Notes: generated by a model not told the origin, from the letters alone. A stretch of 64,000 bases of DNA from Flavobacterium denitrificans DSM 15936 (GCF_000425445.1 NZ_AUDL01000012.1:1-64000), one strand, 5' to 3'; shown: positions 45,864 through 55,712, counted from the stretch's first letter. Program-made: numbers and translations.

Positions 45864-47450
45864 ATGAAAACGATGAAAACATATATAAAATTATTTGCCC
45901 TATCAAGCTTATTTGTTTTAGGTGCTTGTTCGGAGGAATTTTTAGAAACGGAACCTTATACACAAAAAGTAACCGAGAATTTTTATAAAACACCAGCTGA
46001 TGCTTTCCAAGGATTAGTTGCAGTTTATGATGTATTGCAGCGCGAAGCTTATGGCGGACCTTTGTTAATTAGTGAACAAGCTTCTGACGACTGTTTTGGA
46101 GGATACGGTATTGCCGATGGTCAAGCTGATATTGAGTGGGATCGCTTTTTATACGTTTCGGATAAAGACATGAACAAAGATGTTTGGTCAAATGCGTATT
46201 TAGGAATATATAGAGCTAATATTTTATTAGAAAATTTAGATAAAATCAATTGGGGAACTGATACTGCTTTGAAAACAAGATACGAAGCAGAAGCTCGTTT
46301 TTTAAGAGCTCACTTTCATTTCACAGCCGCTAAAATGTTTGGGGATATTATTCCATTAGATCACACTATCACGTCAAGTGAATTTACTTTGCCAAGACAA
46401 GCTCCAGAAGTAACTTATGCTTTAATTGCAAATGATTTGAAATTTGCAGCTGATAATCTTGGATCAGAAAATTATTCTCAAAAAGGAAATACAAACTTTG
46501 GACGTATCACCAAATGGGCGGCTGAAGCATACATAGCAAGAACATTTTTATTCTACACAGGAGTTTACAGCAAACCAGATTTAGCTGGTGTTGTAACAAA
46601 AGCACAAGCCGTAACTTATATTAATGATGCAGTAAACAACAGTGGACACAATTTGGTTCCTGATTTTGCTAATCTTTGGCTTGCGGCATCTTTAGAAAAT
46701 TTCGTAGGTGAAGATAATACCGAAATGGTTTGGGCTGTTCGTTTTAACGGTTCAGGAAAAGGAGATTGGAATTTGCATGAAGGAAACCGTTTTCAAGTAA
46801 ATATTGCGCCACGTGGAGGAGCTATCGGAAGATATGCTTCAGGATGGGGTGGTGCGACGGTTAATCCAAAATTAGTTGCAGCATACAATAATGCAGATAC
46901 TCGAAAAAAAGCATCATTTATTGATTTTGTTGGAGAAAATCTAAATTTTAATGCCGAAGCTAGGGAACAACGTCAATACACAGGATATTCTTGGAAAAAA
47001 TATTGTCCTATTACAAATGCTGCAGGAACTAGTATTGTTGAAGCAAATGGAGGAAATTTCCAAATTGATAATTACCAAGATTATGCAATTATCCGTTTTG
47101 CAGATGTATTGCTTATGGCAGCTGAATTGAATTTAGATTCAAATCCAGCAGTTGCACAAGCTAATTTAGACAGAGTGCGTGATCGTGCTTTTAAAAACAC
47201 GACAAATCGTAAAACGGTAAGCAAAGCTGTTATTATGGAAGAACGTCAGTTAGAATTAGCACTTGAGGGACAACGTTACTTCGATTTATTGAGACAAGGA
47301 ATGGTTGAGACTAAAAAAGCGATTGACAATACAACGGGAGGTTCTCAGTTTGCAGTGACTTTTAGAAGCGAGACTTTGGGCTGGTTCCCGCTTCCACAAT
47401 CTCAGATCGTACTTTCAAATGGTACAATAACTCAAAATCCAGGTTGGTAA
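45864..47450 (+). CDS. susD: SusD/RagB-family surface glycan-binding lipoprotein
   Basis: 528 residues. Lipoprotein signal (LFALSSLFVLGACSEEF). The SusD TPR scaffold is visible: EAEARFLRAHFHFTAAKMFGDI, TKWAAEAYIARTFLFYTG, YAIIRFADVLLMAAELN, MEERQLELALEGQRYFDLLRQG; the end is FPLPQSQIVLSNGTITQNPGW. It forms the lid of the SusC pore and captures oligosaccharides on the cell surface. Directly follows susC. Confidence 0.95.
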   Translation: MKTMKTYIKLFALSSLFVLGACSEEFLETEPYTQKVTENFYKTPADAFQGLVAVYDVLQREAYGGPLLISEQASDDCFGGYGIADGQADIEWDRFLYVSDKDMNKDVWSNAYLGIYRANILLENLDKINWGTDTALKTRYEAEARFLRAHFHFTAAKMFGDIIPLDHTITSSEFTLPRQAPEVTYALIANDLKFAADNLGSENYSQKGNTNFGRITKWAAEAYIARTFLFYTGVYSKPDLAGVVTKAQAVTYINDAVNNSGHNLVPDFANLWLAASLENFVGEDNTEMVWAVRFNGSGKGDWNLHEGNRFQVNIAPRGGAIGRYASGWGGATVNPKLVAAYNNADTRKKASFIDFVGENLNFNAEAREQRQYTGYSWKKYCPITNAAGTSIVEANGGNFQIDNYQDYAIIRFADVLLMAAELNLDSNPAVAQANLDRVRDRAFKNTTNRKTVSKAVIMEERQLELALEGQRYFDLLRQGMVETKKAIDNTTGGSQFAVTFRSETLGWFPLPQSQIVLSNGTITQNPGW

Positions 47451-47470
47451 TAAACTTAAAAACATTGATT

Positions 47471-48352
47471 ATGAAACGTATATTATATATAGTAGTAGCG
47501 GCAGTAACCGTAAGTTCACTTTTGTTTTCATGCGAAGCTATTGAAGATCGTGAGACTTTGCCAGCGGTAACTTTGACACCGTCAACACTTAAGTTTTCGG
47601 TAACACAAGGTGCAACAAACAAAAACCAAGTTACTTTAAAAAGTGAAGATCCAACAGTAATTCCGTATTGGAAATATGTGGACAAAAACGGAAATGAGAT
47701 TGGACATTCAAATAAAAGTGAAGATGTGCTTAATTTTCCTTTTGCTGGAAAATACACGATTTATTACACAGGTTATGCAAGAGGAGGATCAGTCGAAGCA
47801 GCACCTGTAATTGTTGATGTACCTAAAAATGACGAAGCGCAATTTGCTGACCCAAGATGGAATTTGCTGACCAATGGAGCAAAAGGAAAAACTTGGGTTT
47901 TAGATATGGTAAAACCGCTTTCATTTATTGGAAAACCAGATTACGAATACCATAATACTACAGAACATGGTGTGGGATGGTGGCCAAATCTTTCTGATAT
48001 TTCTTGGGCAGGACTTGAGGATAAGGATTGGGGAGAAATCACTTTTGACCTTGATGGAGGTTACAACGTAAAAGTAATACAAACAGATCCTACAGCAGGT
48101 AGTACTAAGCAAACTACTAAAACAGGAACGTATAATTTAACGTTAACTGCAGGTCAGACAAAAGACAAATTAGTTTTTAATGGAGGAACAGAAATGTTGC
48201 ACCCTAATAGTCCTTCTTATTTTAGCTCTTCTTTCAGCTTTACAAATATTCAAATTGTAGAACTTACCGAAACAACAATGGCTTTCATTGCCATTAGAGC
48301 CGACAACGATTATTTAATTTATCATTTAATAGTAAAACCTTCTAAAACTTAA
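47471..48352 (+). CDS. Surface lipoprotein, probable glycan-binding protein (SusE/SGBP-like position)
   Basis: 293 residues from the ATG at 47471, which starts a lipoprotein signal (MKRILYIVVAAVTVSSLLFSC). An Ig/PKD-like domain follows at about 30-120 (TPSTLKFSVTQGATNKNQVTLKSE, KYTIYYTGYARGG), then a tryptophan-rich C-terminal region (WNLLTNGAKGKTWVLD, GVGWWPNLSDISWAG) of the kind that often binds carbohydrate. It lies 20 bases after susD. The glycan-binding role is inferred from position and aromatic content; no family name is certain. Confidence 0.75.
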   Translation: MKRILYIVVAAVTVSSLLFSCEAIEDRETLPAVTLTPSTLKFSVTQGATNKNQVTLKSEDPTVIPYWKYVDKNGNEIGHSNKSEDVLNFPFAGKYTIYYTGYARGGSVEAAPVIVDVPKNDEAQFADPRWNLLTNGAKGKTWVLDMVKPLSFIGKPDYEYHNTTEHGVGWWPNLSDISWAGLEDKDWGEITFDLDGGYNVKVIQTDPTAGSTKQTTKTGTYNLTLTAGQTKDKLVFNGGTEMLHPNSPSYFSSSFSFTNIQIVELTETTMAFIAIRADNDYLIYHLIVKPSKT

Positions 48353-48372
48353 TACTTAGATAGATAAACTAA

Positions 48373-48403
48373 CCGGTAGGTGATTGAAACAGTCACTTAT
48401 CGG
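48373..48403 (+). terminator. Hairpin after the susCD-lipoprotein genes, possible attenuator
   Basis: CCGGTAGGTGATTG and CAGTCACTTATCGG form a 14-position stem with a few wobble pairs and a three-base loop, followed by a T-rich but interrupted run. It could be a partial terminator or RNA-stabilising hairpin that sets the ratio between susCD and the downstream hydrolases. Confidence 0.5.
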
Positions 48404-48409
48404 TATGTT

Positions 48410-48417
48410 TATATTTG
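48410..48417 (+). promoter_or_regulatory. Candidate internal -7 element before the GH2 gene
   Basis: TATATTTG matches TAnnTTTG exactly, 17 bases before the GH2 start. A TTG at 48384-48386 lies 23 bases upstream, slightly wide. It suggests the hydrolase genes may have their own promoter. Confidence 0.45.
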
Positions 48418-48433
48418 TTTTTCAAAACTATAA

Positions 48434-50935
48434 ATGATATCAAAAATGAAAAATAAAAGAAAGTATTTAATTGGCAGTCTGGTAGTTGTATTACTGGCAG
48501 TAGCTTCATTGTTTAGTTCCTGCAGCAAAAACGAAGAGGTCTTTAAAAACCGAAAAGTTTCTTTTAATTCAGATTGGAGTTTTCATCTTAATGACAGTAT
48601 TATTGATAAAGATACCATTGGTGTTGCAACAAAATGGCGTACTTTAAATGTGCCACATGATTGGAGCATCGAAGGGAAATTTGATGAAAAAAGCCCGGCC
48701 GGATATGGAGGAGGTTCTCTGAATGGTGGTTTAGGTTGGTACAAAAAAACATTCAAAGTTGCTGCAGAAGACAGTACAAAACTTACTTCAATCACTTTTG
48801 ATGGTGTTTATAAAAATAGCGAAGTTTGGATAAACGGACATTATTTAGGGAAACGTCCAAACGGATATATTGGTTTTCAATATCAAATTTCTCCTTATTT
48901 GAATTATGGAGAAAAAGAAAATGAAATTATTGTAAAAGTTGACAATTCAAAACAACCGAATTCTCGTTGGTATTCAGGTTCGGGAATTTTTAGAAATGTC
49001 TGGTTAGAAACCACAGACAAATTACATGTTGAAAATTGGGGAACTTATGTTACAACTCCAAAAGTTACTGCTGAAAAAGCTTTGGTAAATATTGAAACTC
49101 GAATTCAGAATGATCATTCAGATTCGAAAAAAGCAACAATTGTAACTACTATTTATAAAGACGATTCAAAAGTAACTTCGTTTACTTCGAAAATAACACT
49201 TGCTGCAAAAAGCGGCTTATTATTCAATGATAAGGTTGAGGTTGAAAATCCAATTTTATGGTCAGATGAAAAGCCAGAATTGTATACAGCAGTTACGGAA
49301 GTTTTAGTTGACGATAAAGTTGTCGATCAATACAAAACCAACTTTGGAATCAGAGATTTTAAATTTGATCTGAATAAGGGGTTTATTCTGAATGGAAAAC
49401 AAGTCAAAATCAAGGGCGTTTGTATGCACCACGATTTAGGACCGTTAGGATCTGCAATCAATACGCGAGCTATTGAACGTCAGTTAGAAATTCTGAAAGA
49501 AATGGGCGTGAACGGAATTAGAACGTCACACAATCCACCCGCTCCAGAGCTTCTTGATTTATGTGATAAAATGGGTTTCATTGTCATGGATGAAGCTTTT
49601 GACATGTGGAAACAAAACAAAACCAAATACGATTATGCAAATGATTGGGATAAATGGCATCGACAGGATTTGAGTGATCAGCTTCGTCGTGACCGTAATC
49701 ATCCAAGTATTTTTATGTGGAGCATTGGAAATGAAATTCCAGAACAATGGAACGACGAAGGAATTAAAATTGCAAAAGAATTAGCAGAAATTGTTCGTTT
49801 AAATGACAAAACGCGCCCAATTACGGCAGGAATGAATCCGCCGGTAAATATGAATATTGACGAAGTAACTTTACAATTTGAGAAAAAGAATGTTTCTATA
49901 AATCCGCTTGCTGGATCAGGGGTTTTGGATTTGATTGGTTATAATTATGCACATCAAACGTATGAGCATCATCAAAAAAACTTCCCAAATAAACCTTTCA
50001 TTGCAACGGAAACTACTTCAGGATTACAGACAAGAGGTTATTACGATACTAATTCAGAGGAAATCAAAAAATGGCCAGTACGTTGGGATCTTAAATTTAC
50101 CGAAGGAAATCCAGGAAATACGGTTTCTGCCTATGATCAGGTGCAGACACCTTGGGGTTCTACGCACGAAGCCACTTGGAAAATCATCAAAAAACACGAT
50201 TTCTTAGCCGGAATATATGTTTGGACAGGTTTTGATTATATCGGAGAACCAACTCCTTATGAATGGCCATCGGTAAGTTCATATTTCGGAATTGTAGATT
50301 TGGCCGGTTTCCCAAAAGACGTATATTATATGTACCAAAGCGAATGGACAGATAAAACGGTGCTACACATTTTTCCGCATTGGAACTGGAAAGCGGGACA
50401 AACCGTTGATGTTTGGGCCTATTATAATAAAGCTGATGAGGTTGAGCTTTTTGTAAACGGAAAATCGGTTGGAAAAAGAAGCAAAAAAGGAGACGATTTA
50501 CACGTAATGTGGAGAATTCCGTTTGAAGCAGGAGCATTAAAAGCCATTTCTCGTAAAGACGGAAAAGTAGTTTTAGAAAAAGAAATCAAAACAGCCGGAA
50601 ATCCTGAAAACTTAAAATTAACTGCTGACAGAAGTACTATAAAAGCGGACGGAAATGATTTGTCATTCGTTACAGTTGATATTTTGGATGCCAACGGAAC
50701 TTTGGTCCCAAATGCCAATAACGAAATTAATTTCTCTTTAAAAGGAAATGGAAAAATTGTAGGCGTTTGCAGTGGAGATCCAGTAAGTCATGAATCGTAC
50801 AAAGGTTCAAAACATACGGCGCTAAACGGAAAATGTTTAGTAATTGTTCAATCGAGTACGAAATCAGGAAGATTAGAATTGACTGCAAAAGCAAACGGAT
50901 TAAAATCCGCAACAATTGTAATTACAACAGAATAA
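48434..50935 (+). CDS. Glycoside hydrolase family 2 lipoprotein, probable beta-galactosidase
   Basis: 833 residues. Lipoprotein signal (SLFSSC); the start could also be the ATG at 48446. The order is: GH2 sugar-binding domain (WRTLNVPHDWSIEG, WYSGSGIFRNVWL), immunoglobulin-like domain, and TIM barrel with KGVCMHHDLGPLG, acid/base E434 in WSIGNEIPEQW and nucleophile E526 in IATETTSG. It ends in DUF4982-like and GH2 C-terminal Ig-like domains (HWNWKAGQTVDVWAYYN, VELFVNGKSVGK). The overall build is that of Bacteroidota beta-galactosidases. In a xyloglucan locus it would remove galactose from side chains. Specificity is inferred from context; beta-glucuronidase or beta-mannosidase activity cannot be excluded. 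Confidence 0.9.
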   Translation: MISKMKNKRKYLIGSLVVVLLAVASLFSSCSKNEEVFKNRKVSFNSDWSFHLNDSIIDKDTIGVATKWRTLNVPHDWSIEGKFDEKSPAGYGGGSLNGGLGWYKKTFKVAAEDSTKLTSITFDGVYKNSEVWINGHYLGKRPNGYIGFQYQISPYLNYGEKENEIIVKVDNSKQPNSRWYSGSGIFRNVWLETTDKLHVENWGTYVTTPKVTAEKALVNIETRIQNDHSDSKKATIVTTIYKDDSKVTSFTSKITLAAKSGLLFNDKVEVENPILWSDEKPELYTAVTEVLVDDKVVDQYKTNFGIRDFKFDLNKGFILNGKQVKIKGVCMHHDLGPLGSAINTRAIERQLEILKEMGVNGIRTSHNPPAPELLDLCDKMGFIVMDEAFDMWKQNKTKYDYANDWDKWHRQDLSDQLRRDRNHPSIFMWSIGNEIPEQWNDEGIKIAKELAEIVRLNDKTRPITAGMNPPVNMNIDEVTLQFEKKNVSINPLAGSGVLDLIGYNYAHQTYEHHQKNFPNKPFIATETTSGLQTRGYYDTNSEEIKKWPVRWDLKFTEGNPGNTVSAYDQVQTPWGSTHEATWKIIKKHDFLAGIYVWTGFDYIGEPTPYEWPSVSSYFGIVDLAGFPKDVYYMYQSEWTDKTVLHIFPHWNWKAGQTVDVWAYYNKADEVELFVNGKSVGKRSKKGDDLHVMWRIPFEAGALKAISRKDGKVVLEKEIKTAGNPENLKLTADRSTIKADGNDLSFVTVDILDANGTLVPNANNEINFSLKGNGKIVGVCSGDPVSHESYKGSKHTALNGKCLVIVQSSTKSGRLELTAKANGLKSATIVITTE

Positions 50936-50941
50936 TAAGTT

Positions 50942-51032
50942 TCGTCCTGCAAGGTTTTTCAAATCTTGTAGGTATATAGGTTCAATAGTTAAAAAATTAA
51001 ACCTACAAGGTTTGAAAAACCTTGCAGGACGA
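50942..51032. repeat. Inverted-repeat intergenic element between the GH2 and GH31 genes
   Basis: The 32-base arms at 50942-50973 and 51001-51032 are complementary at 31 of 32 positions, starting TCGTCCTGCAAGG and ending CCTTGCAGGACGA. Each arm is itself a shorter imperfect palindrome. The element fills almost all of the gap between the genes. Confidence 0.9.
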
Positions 51033-51053
51033 GCTAATAAATAAAAACACACA

Positions 51054-53447
51054 ATGAAAAAAATACAAATAGCGTCCTTGTCTTTATTTGCAAGTTTGCT
51101 GCTTTCGCCAAAAGTGTCAGCACAAATTCAAAATGCAGATGTGCTGAACGCACCAATTGACATCAGCAAAGATTTTCAGAACTATCTAAATACATTTTAT
51201 TTTGCCGATGAACTAGCATCTTTTGATCCTGCAACGGGAAAAGGAACTATAAAATATTTGAGATACAATTATAAAACACGTCAGGCTTTCAACAACATGA
51301 TGATGAAACCAGATGTGGAAAAAGCAAACGAATTCCCGACGACAGAATATGCAGAATCGCCAGTTTTGCCGTTCGAAATTCAGTTTGTTTCAGACAGAAC
51401 TATCCGAATCAAAACAACTTCAGGGCCACAGTTTCATCCACAAAAGGAATCTTTAATGCTTGTTGATGGTGTTGCACCAAATCATCCTGAATTATGGAAA
51501 TATGCTAAAATCGAAGACGGTCATAGTTACACAAGCAAACATGGAAAAGTTGAAATTTTGACTAAACCTTGGCACGTAAAAATCTACGATGAAAAAGGAA
51601 AATTGCTGACAAGCACGCTTCACGATACTGATTTTAAAAATACGTATACGCCGACACTTCCATTTTCGTATGTTCGAAGAAACAGCGATTATTCAAGAAG
51701 TATGGGTGCGGCGTTTAGTTTAGAACCAGACGAAAAAATATTTGGTTGCGGTGAATCATTTACCCAATTCAACAAACGCGGTTCAAAAGTAGTTTTATGG
51801 ACAGATGATGCAAACGGAATCCAAAATGAAACGATGTACAAACCAATTCCGTTTTATATGAGTAGCCGTGGTTATGGAGTTTTCATGCACCATTCAACGC
51901 CTATTACGGTTGACTTCGGAAAATATTTCTCGAGTGCTAACGAAATGTACATTGGAGACGACGAAGCCGATTTGTTTTTCTTCATTGGTGAACCAAAAGA
52001 CATTTTAGATCAATACACGAATTTGACAGGAAAAGCTGCTATGCCGCCACTTTGGTCATTTGGTTTCTGGATGAGCCGTATTACCTATTTCTCAGAAAAA
52101 GAAGGACGCGATGTTGCCAGAGATTTGCGTAAATACAAAATCCCAACAGACGTAATTCACTTCGACACAGGTTGGTTTGATGTAGATTGGAGAAACAACT
52201 ACGAGTTTGCAAAATCTCGTTTCCCGGACGCCACAAAAATGATGTCTGATTTGAAAGAAGATGGTTTTCACGTATGTCTTTGGCAGTTGCCTTATTTCAC
52301 TCCAAAGAACACTTTGTTTCCGGAAATTATGGACAAAAATTTGGCTGTAAGAGACAGAAAAGGAAATCTTCCTTATGAAGATGCGGTTTTAGATTTTTCA
52401 AACCCAGAAACTATTTCTTGGTACCAAGGAAAATTGAAAAAATTATTTGACGAAGGCGTTTCGGTTTTCAAAGTTGATTTTGGAGAAGCGGCTCCACCAG
52501 ACGGAATTTATCATTCGGGAAGAACGGGATTTTATGAGCACAATTTATATCCACTTAGATATAATAAAGCAGTTGCTGAAATCACTCAAAAAGAGAAAGG
52601 CTACACTTTAATTTGGGCAAGAAGTACTTGGGCAGGAAGTCAGCGCTATCCTCTCCATTGGGGCGGAGATGCTGAAACTTCAAACGGAGCAATGTCGGCA
52701 GAATTACGTGGCGGACTTTCATTAGGTCTTAGCGGATTCAGTTTCTGGAGTCATGACGTTGGAGGATTCGCAACAAAATCACCAGAGAATTTATACAGAA
52801 GATGGGCGCCTTTCGGAATGTTTACTTCACACGTAAGAAGTCACGGAGAACCGCCTCGCGAACCGTGGTTGTATAGCAAAGATTTCTTGGAAGGATTTAG
52901 AAAAGCAGATAATATGCGTTACGAATTAATGCCATATATCTATGCTCAGGCGAAGGAAAGTTCACAAAAAGGTTTGCCAATGATGCGTGCTTTATTTGTA
53001 GAATATCCAAATGATCCGGGAGCTTGGCTGGTTGATAATGAATATTTATTTGGGTCAAGTATGTTGGTTGCACCGCTTTTTGAAGAAGTGACAGAAAGAG
53101 ATGTTTATCTTCCAGAAGGAACTTGGATTGATTATCAAACTAAAAAAGTATACCAATCAGGCTGGCATAAAATCAAAGCCGGTGAAGTGCCAATTGTAGT
53201 TTTGGTAAAAGACGGAACTGCAATTCCGCACATTGGTTTAGCGCAGTCAACAAAAGATATGGATTGGAGCAAATTGACTTTAAAAGTTTACGCGAGTGAT
53301 AAAACCACTTCAGCAACAGCCAAAGTATTTTTGCCAAACGACACCAACGTTCAAGAAATAAAGGTTACAAAAACCGGAAATAATTTTGATGTAGTTACAA
53401 ATCTATTAAACGGAAAAACCACTTTTAAAACGGAGTGGGCAAAATAA
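51054..53447 (+). CDS. Glycoside hydrolase family 31, probable alpha-xylosidase
   Basis: 797 residues with a signal peptide (MKKIQIASLSLFASLLLSPKVSAQ). The galactose-mutarotase-like N-terminal domain is followed by a TIM barrel: IHFDTGWFDVDWR, nucleophile D475 in VFKVDFGEAAP, acid/base D539 in HWGGDAETS, and WSHDVGGF. RWAPFGMFTSHVRSHG resembles the YicI-type alpha-xylosidase loop. C-terminal beta domains end the protein. In the pathway it would remove alpha-xylose from the non-reducing end of xyloglucan oligosaccharides. GH31 assignment is firm; alpha-xylosidase over alpha-glucosidase is inferred from this loop and the locus. Confidence 0.92.
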   Translation: MKKIQIASLSLFASLLLSPKVSAQIQNADVLNAPIDISKDFQNYLNTFYFADELASFDPATGKGTIKYLRYNYKTRQAFNNMMMKPDVEKANEFPTTEYAESPVLPFEIQFVSDRTIRIKTTSGPQFHPQKESLMLVDGVAPNHPELWKYAKIEDGHSYTSKHGKVEILTKPWHVKIYDEKGKLLTSTLHDTDFKNTYTPTLPFSYVRRNSDYSRSMGAAFSLEPDEKIFGCGESFTQFNKRGSKVVLWTDDANGIQNETMYKPIPFYMSSRGYGVFMHHSTPITVDFGKYFSSANEMYIGDDEADLFFFIGEPKDILDQYTNLTGKAAMPPLWSFGFWMSRITYFSEKEGRDVARDLRKYKIPTDVIHFDTGWFDVDWRNNYEFAKSRFPDATKMMSDLKEDGFHVCLWQLPYFTPKNTLFPEIMDKNLAVRDRKGNLPYEDAVLDFSNPETISWYQGKLKKLFDEGVSVFKVDFGEAAPPDGIYHSGRTGFYEHNLYPLRYNKAVAEITQKEKGYTLIWARSTWAGSQRYPLHWGGDAETSNGAMSAELRGGLSLGLSGFSFWSHDVGGFATKSPENLYRRWAPFGMFTSHVRSHGEPPREPWLYSKDFLEGFRKADNMRYELMPYIYAQAKESSQKGLPMMRALFVEYPNDPGAWLVDNEYLFGSSMLVAPLFEEVTERDVYLPEGTWIDYQTKKVYQSGWHKIKAGEVPIVVLVKDGTAIPHIGLAQSTKDMDWSKLTLKVYASDKTTSATAKVFLPNDTNVQEIKVTKTGNNFDVVTNLLNGKTTFKTEWAK

Positions 53448-53478
53448 AAAAGTTAACTATAGATTAAAAGAATTAATG

Positions 53479-53589
53479 CTCTCGCAGATTTAGCAGATCA
53501 AGCTGATTTTTTATATTTTTTCAATTTGTGAAAAAATATAACACAGATTAAAAAGATTAAATCTGCACAATCTGCCAAATCTGCGAGAG
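53479..53589. repeat. Inverted-repeat intergenic element between the GH31 and GH97 genes
   Basis: Outer arms CTCTCGCAGATTTAGCAGAT (53479-53498) and ATCTGCCAAATCTGCGAGAG (53570-53589) match with one mismatch. Nested inside are perfect 13-base arms TTATATTTTTTCA (53511-53523) and TGAAAAAATATAA (53529-53541). The whole can fold into one long hairpin. Confidence 0.9.
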
Positions 53590-53691
53590 AGAAAAATAAT
53601 CCGCTTAGGATAAAAATAAGTTTTTGTTGAGTTTTTAAATCGGGTGAAAGCCTCTTTTTTGCCCGATTTATTAAAAAATGAATTAAGAAAA

Positions 53692-55704
53692 ATGAAAATG
53701 AAAAAACACCTGATTCTTCCTGCTTTATTACTTTCAGTTTCGATTGGATATAGCCAGAAAACTAAGAATACTTACGAATTGGCATCGCCAAACGGAAAAA
53801 ACAAAATCAAATTTGAGCTGATAAAAAACGCTCCAAAATATGCCGTTTCTCACGGAAAGACAGAAGTAATTTCTCCATCTGATATGGGATTTTTACTAAA
53901 AGGAAATGAAGATTTAAGTACCAACTTCGAAATCAAAGGAGCAAAAACATCTACGTTTGATGAAACTTGGGAACAAGTTTGGGGAGAAAAGAAAAACATC
54001 AGAAATAACTACAATCAATTGGTAGTTGATTTACAACAAAAAACCGGAAACAAAAGAAAATTACAAATCCAGTTTCGTGCTTTTGATGACGGAGTTGCTT
54101 TTAGATATGTTTATCCAAAACAAAATGTAAAAGACAGTATTTTCATCATGGATGAAAAAACGACTTTCAATTTAAAGGAAGATGGAAAAGCGTGGTGGAT
54201 TCCTGCAAACAGAGAAAACCGCGACGAATATTTGTTTAAAGATGATGCCGTAAGCAAACTTGATACAGTTTTGACGCCGCTAACAATCGAAAGCAAAAGC
54301 GGATTGGCTTTGAGTTTTCACGAAGCAAACTTGTACGATTTTGCAAGTATGACTTTGGTTAATAATAAAGGAACAGAATTGAAATCAGATTTGGTGCCTT
54401 GGCCTGATGGAGTAAAAGTTCGTGTAAAAGATACATTTACTTCTTCTTGGAGAACGATTCAAATTGGAGAAAATCCAGGAGAATTGATTACTTCTTATTT
54501 GGTTTTAAACCTAAACGAACCAAACAAATTAAAGAACACAAACAGCTACTTCAAACCTTACAAATATTTAGGAATTTGGTGGGGAATGCATATAGGGAAA
54601 TATACTTTTTGGGAAAGCGACAAACAAGGCGCTACGACAAAGCACGCAGAAGAATATATCGATTTTACTGCAAAAGAAGGTTTTAATCATTTATTGATTG
54701 AAGGATGGAATAAAGGTTGGACGCCGGGCTGGTACGAAAACCGTATGCACATGTTCAGTTTCACAAAAAGTGCTGACAATTTCGATTTAGAAAAAGTAGT
54801 GGAGTATGGAAAGAAAAAGAACATCGAATTAATTGGATACCACGAAACAGGCTCCAACTTAATTAACTACTTAAAAGAAGTTGATGAAGGTTTTGCTTTA
54901 TACAAAAAACTTGGAATTCATACCGTAAAAATTGGTCACGTAGGTTCTAAATTGAATATGAAACAAATGCACTTTGGACAATTTGGAGTGAATTATTTCA
55001 GATACATTTTAGAAAAAGCAGCACAATACGATTTAGCCGTTTTGTACCACGAATCGATAAAAGATACGGGAGAAAGAAGAACTTTCCCAAACATGGTTTC
55101 GAGAGAAGCAGCGCGCGGACAAGAATATAACGCTTGGAGCGAAGGAAATCCGCCAAATCACTTGAGCATTATTCCGTTTACTAGATTGCTTTCTGGTCCG
55201 ATGGATTTTACGCCTGGAATTTTTGATGTTGAAGTAAAACAGGGTTACCCTGGAAAAAGAATTCAGGGAACGGTTGGTCAGCAATTGGCATTGTACGTTA
55301 CGATTTATTCTCCAATTCAAATGTTAGCCGATCTTCCTGAAAACTACGAAGGAAAACCAGCTTTACAATTCTTAAAAGATGTTCCGACTGATTGGGAAGA
55401 CACAAAAATCTTAGAAGGAAAAATTGGTGAATACATTACAACAGCAAGAAAAGACAGAAATAGCGCTGATTGGTATTTAGGAACTTTGACAAATGAAAAA
55501 CCAAGAAATGTAGAGGTTTCATTGTCATTCTTAGATCCGAATGCAACTTACGAAGCACAGATTTATGTGGATGCTGAAGGAACAGATCAAACACATAACC
55601 CAGAATCAGTAGCCATTTCTAAGAAAACGGTAAAAGCTTCAGATAAGTTACAATTGAAATTAGGAGGTGCTGGCGGTGGTGCCATAAGATTTAAAAAATT
55701 ATAA
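53692..55704 (+). CDS. Glycoside hydrolase family 97, inverting (alpha-glucosidase-like) type
   Basis: 670 residues from the ATG at 53692 (a second ATG is two codons later). An in-frame GTG at 53644 gives a poor N-terminus, whereas this start opens a signal peptide (MKKHLILPALLLSVSIGYSQ). GH97 N-terminal beta-sandwich (SPNGKNKIKFEL), then a TIM barrel with HLLIEGWNKGW and a C-terminal domain. E385 (YHETGSN), E454 (YHESIKDTG) and E478 (ARGQEYN) have the same spacing, 69 and 24, as the SusB residues E439, E508 and E532 as I recall them. That points to the inverting subgroup rather than the retaining alpha-galactosidases. The natural substrate in this locus is unclear. Confidence 0.9.
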   Translation: MKMKKHLILPALLLSVSIGYSQKTKNTYELASPNGKNKIKFELIKNAPKYAVSHGKTEVISPSDMGFLLKGNEDLSTNFEIKGAKTSTFDETWEQVWGEKKNIRNNYNQLVVDLQQKTGNKRKLQIQFRAFDDGVAFRYVYPKQNVKDSIFIMDEKTTFNLKEDGKAWWIPANRENRDEYLFKDDAVSKLDTVLTPLTIESKSGLALSFHEANLYDFASMTLVNNKGTELKSDLVPWPDGVKVRVKDTFTSSWRTIQIGENPGELITSYLVLNLNEPNKLKNTNSYFKPYKYLGIWWGMHIGKYTFWESDKQGATTKHAEEYIDFTAKEGFNHLLIEGWNKGWTPGWYENRMHMFSFTKSADNFDLEKVVEYGKKKNIELIGYHETGSNLINYLKEVDEGFALYKKLGIHTVKIGHVGSKLNMKQMHFGQFGVNYFRYILEKAAQYDLAVLYHESIKDTGERRTFPNMVSREAARGQEYNAWSEGNPPNHLSIIPFTRLLSGPMDFTPGIFDVEVKQGYPGKRIQGTVGQQLALYVTIYSPIQMLADLPENYEGKPALQFLKDVPTDWEDTKILEGKIGEYITTARKDRNSADWYLGTLTNEKPRNVEVSLSFLDPNATYEAQIYVDAEGTDQTHNPESVAISKKTVKASDKLQLKLGGAGGGAIRFKKL

Positions 55705-55712
55705 TTATTAAG

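Noticed and set aside
53644..53691. GTG start for the GH97 gene
   Set aside because: It adds a charged non-signal segment and lies in a small stem (AAATCGGG / CCCGATTT); the ATGs at 53692 or 53698 open a signal peptide directly.
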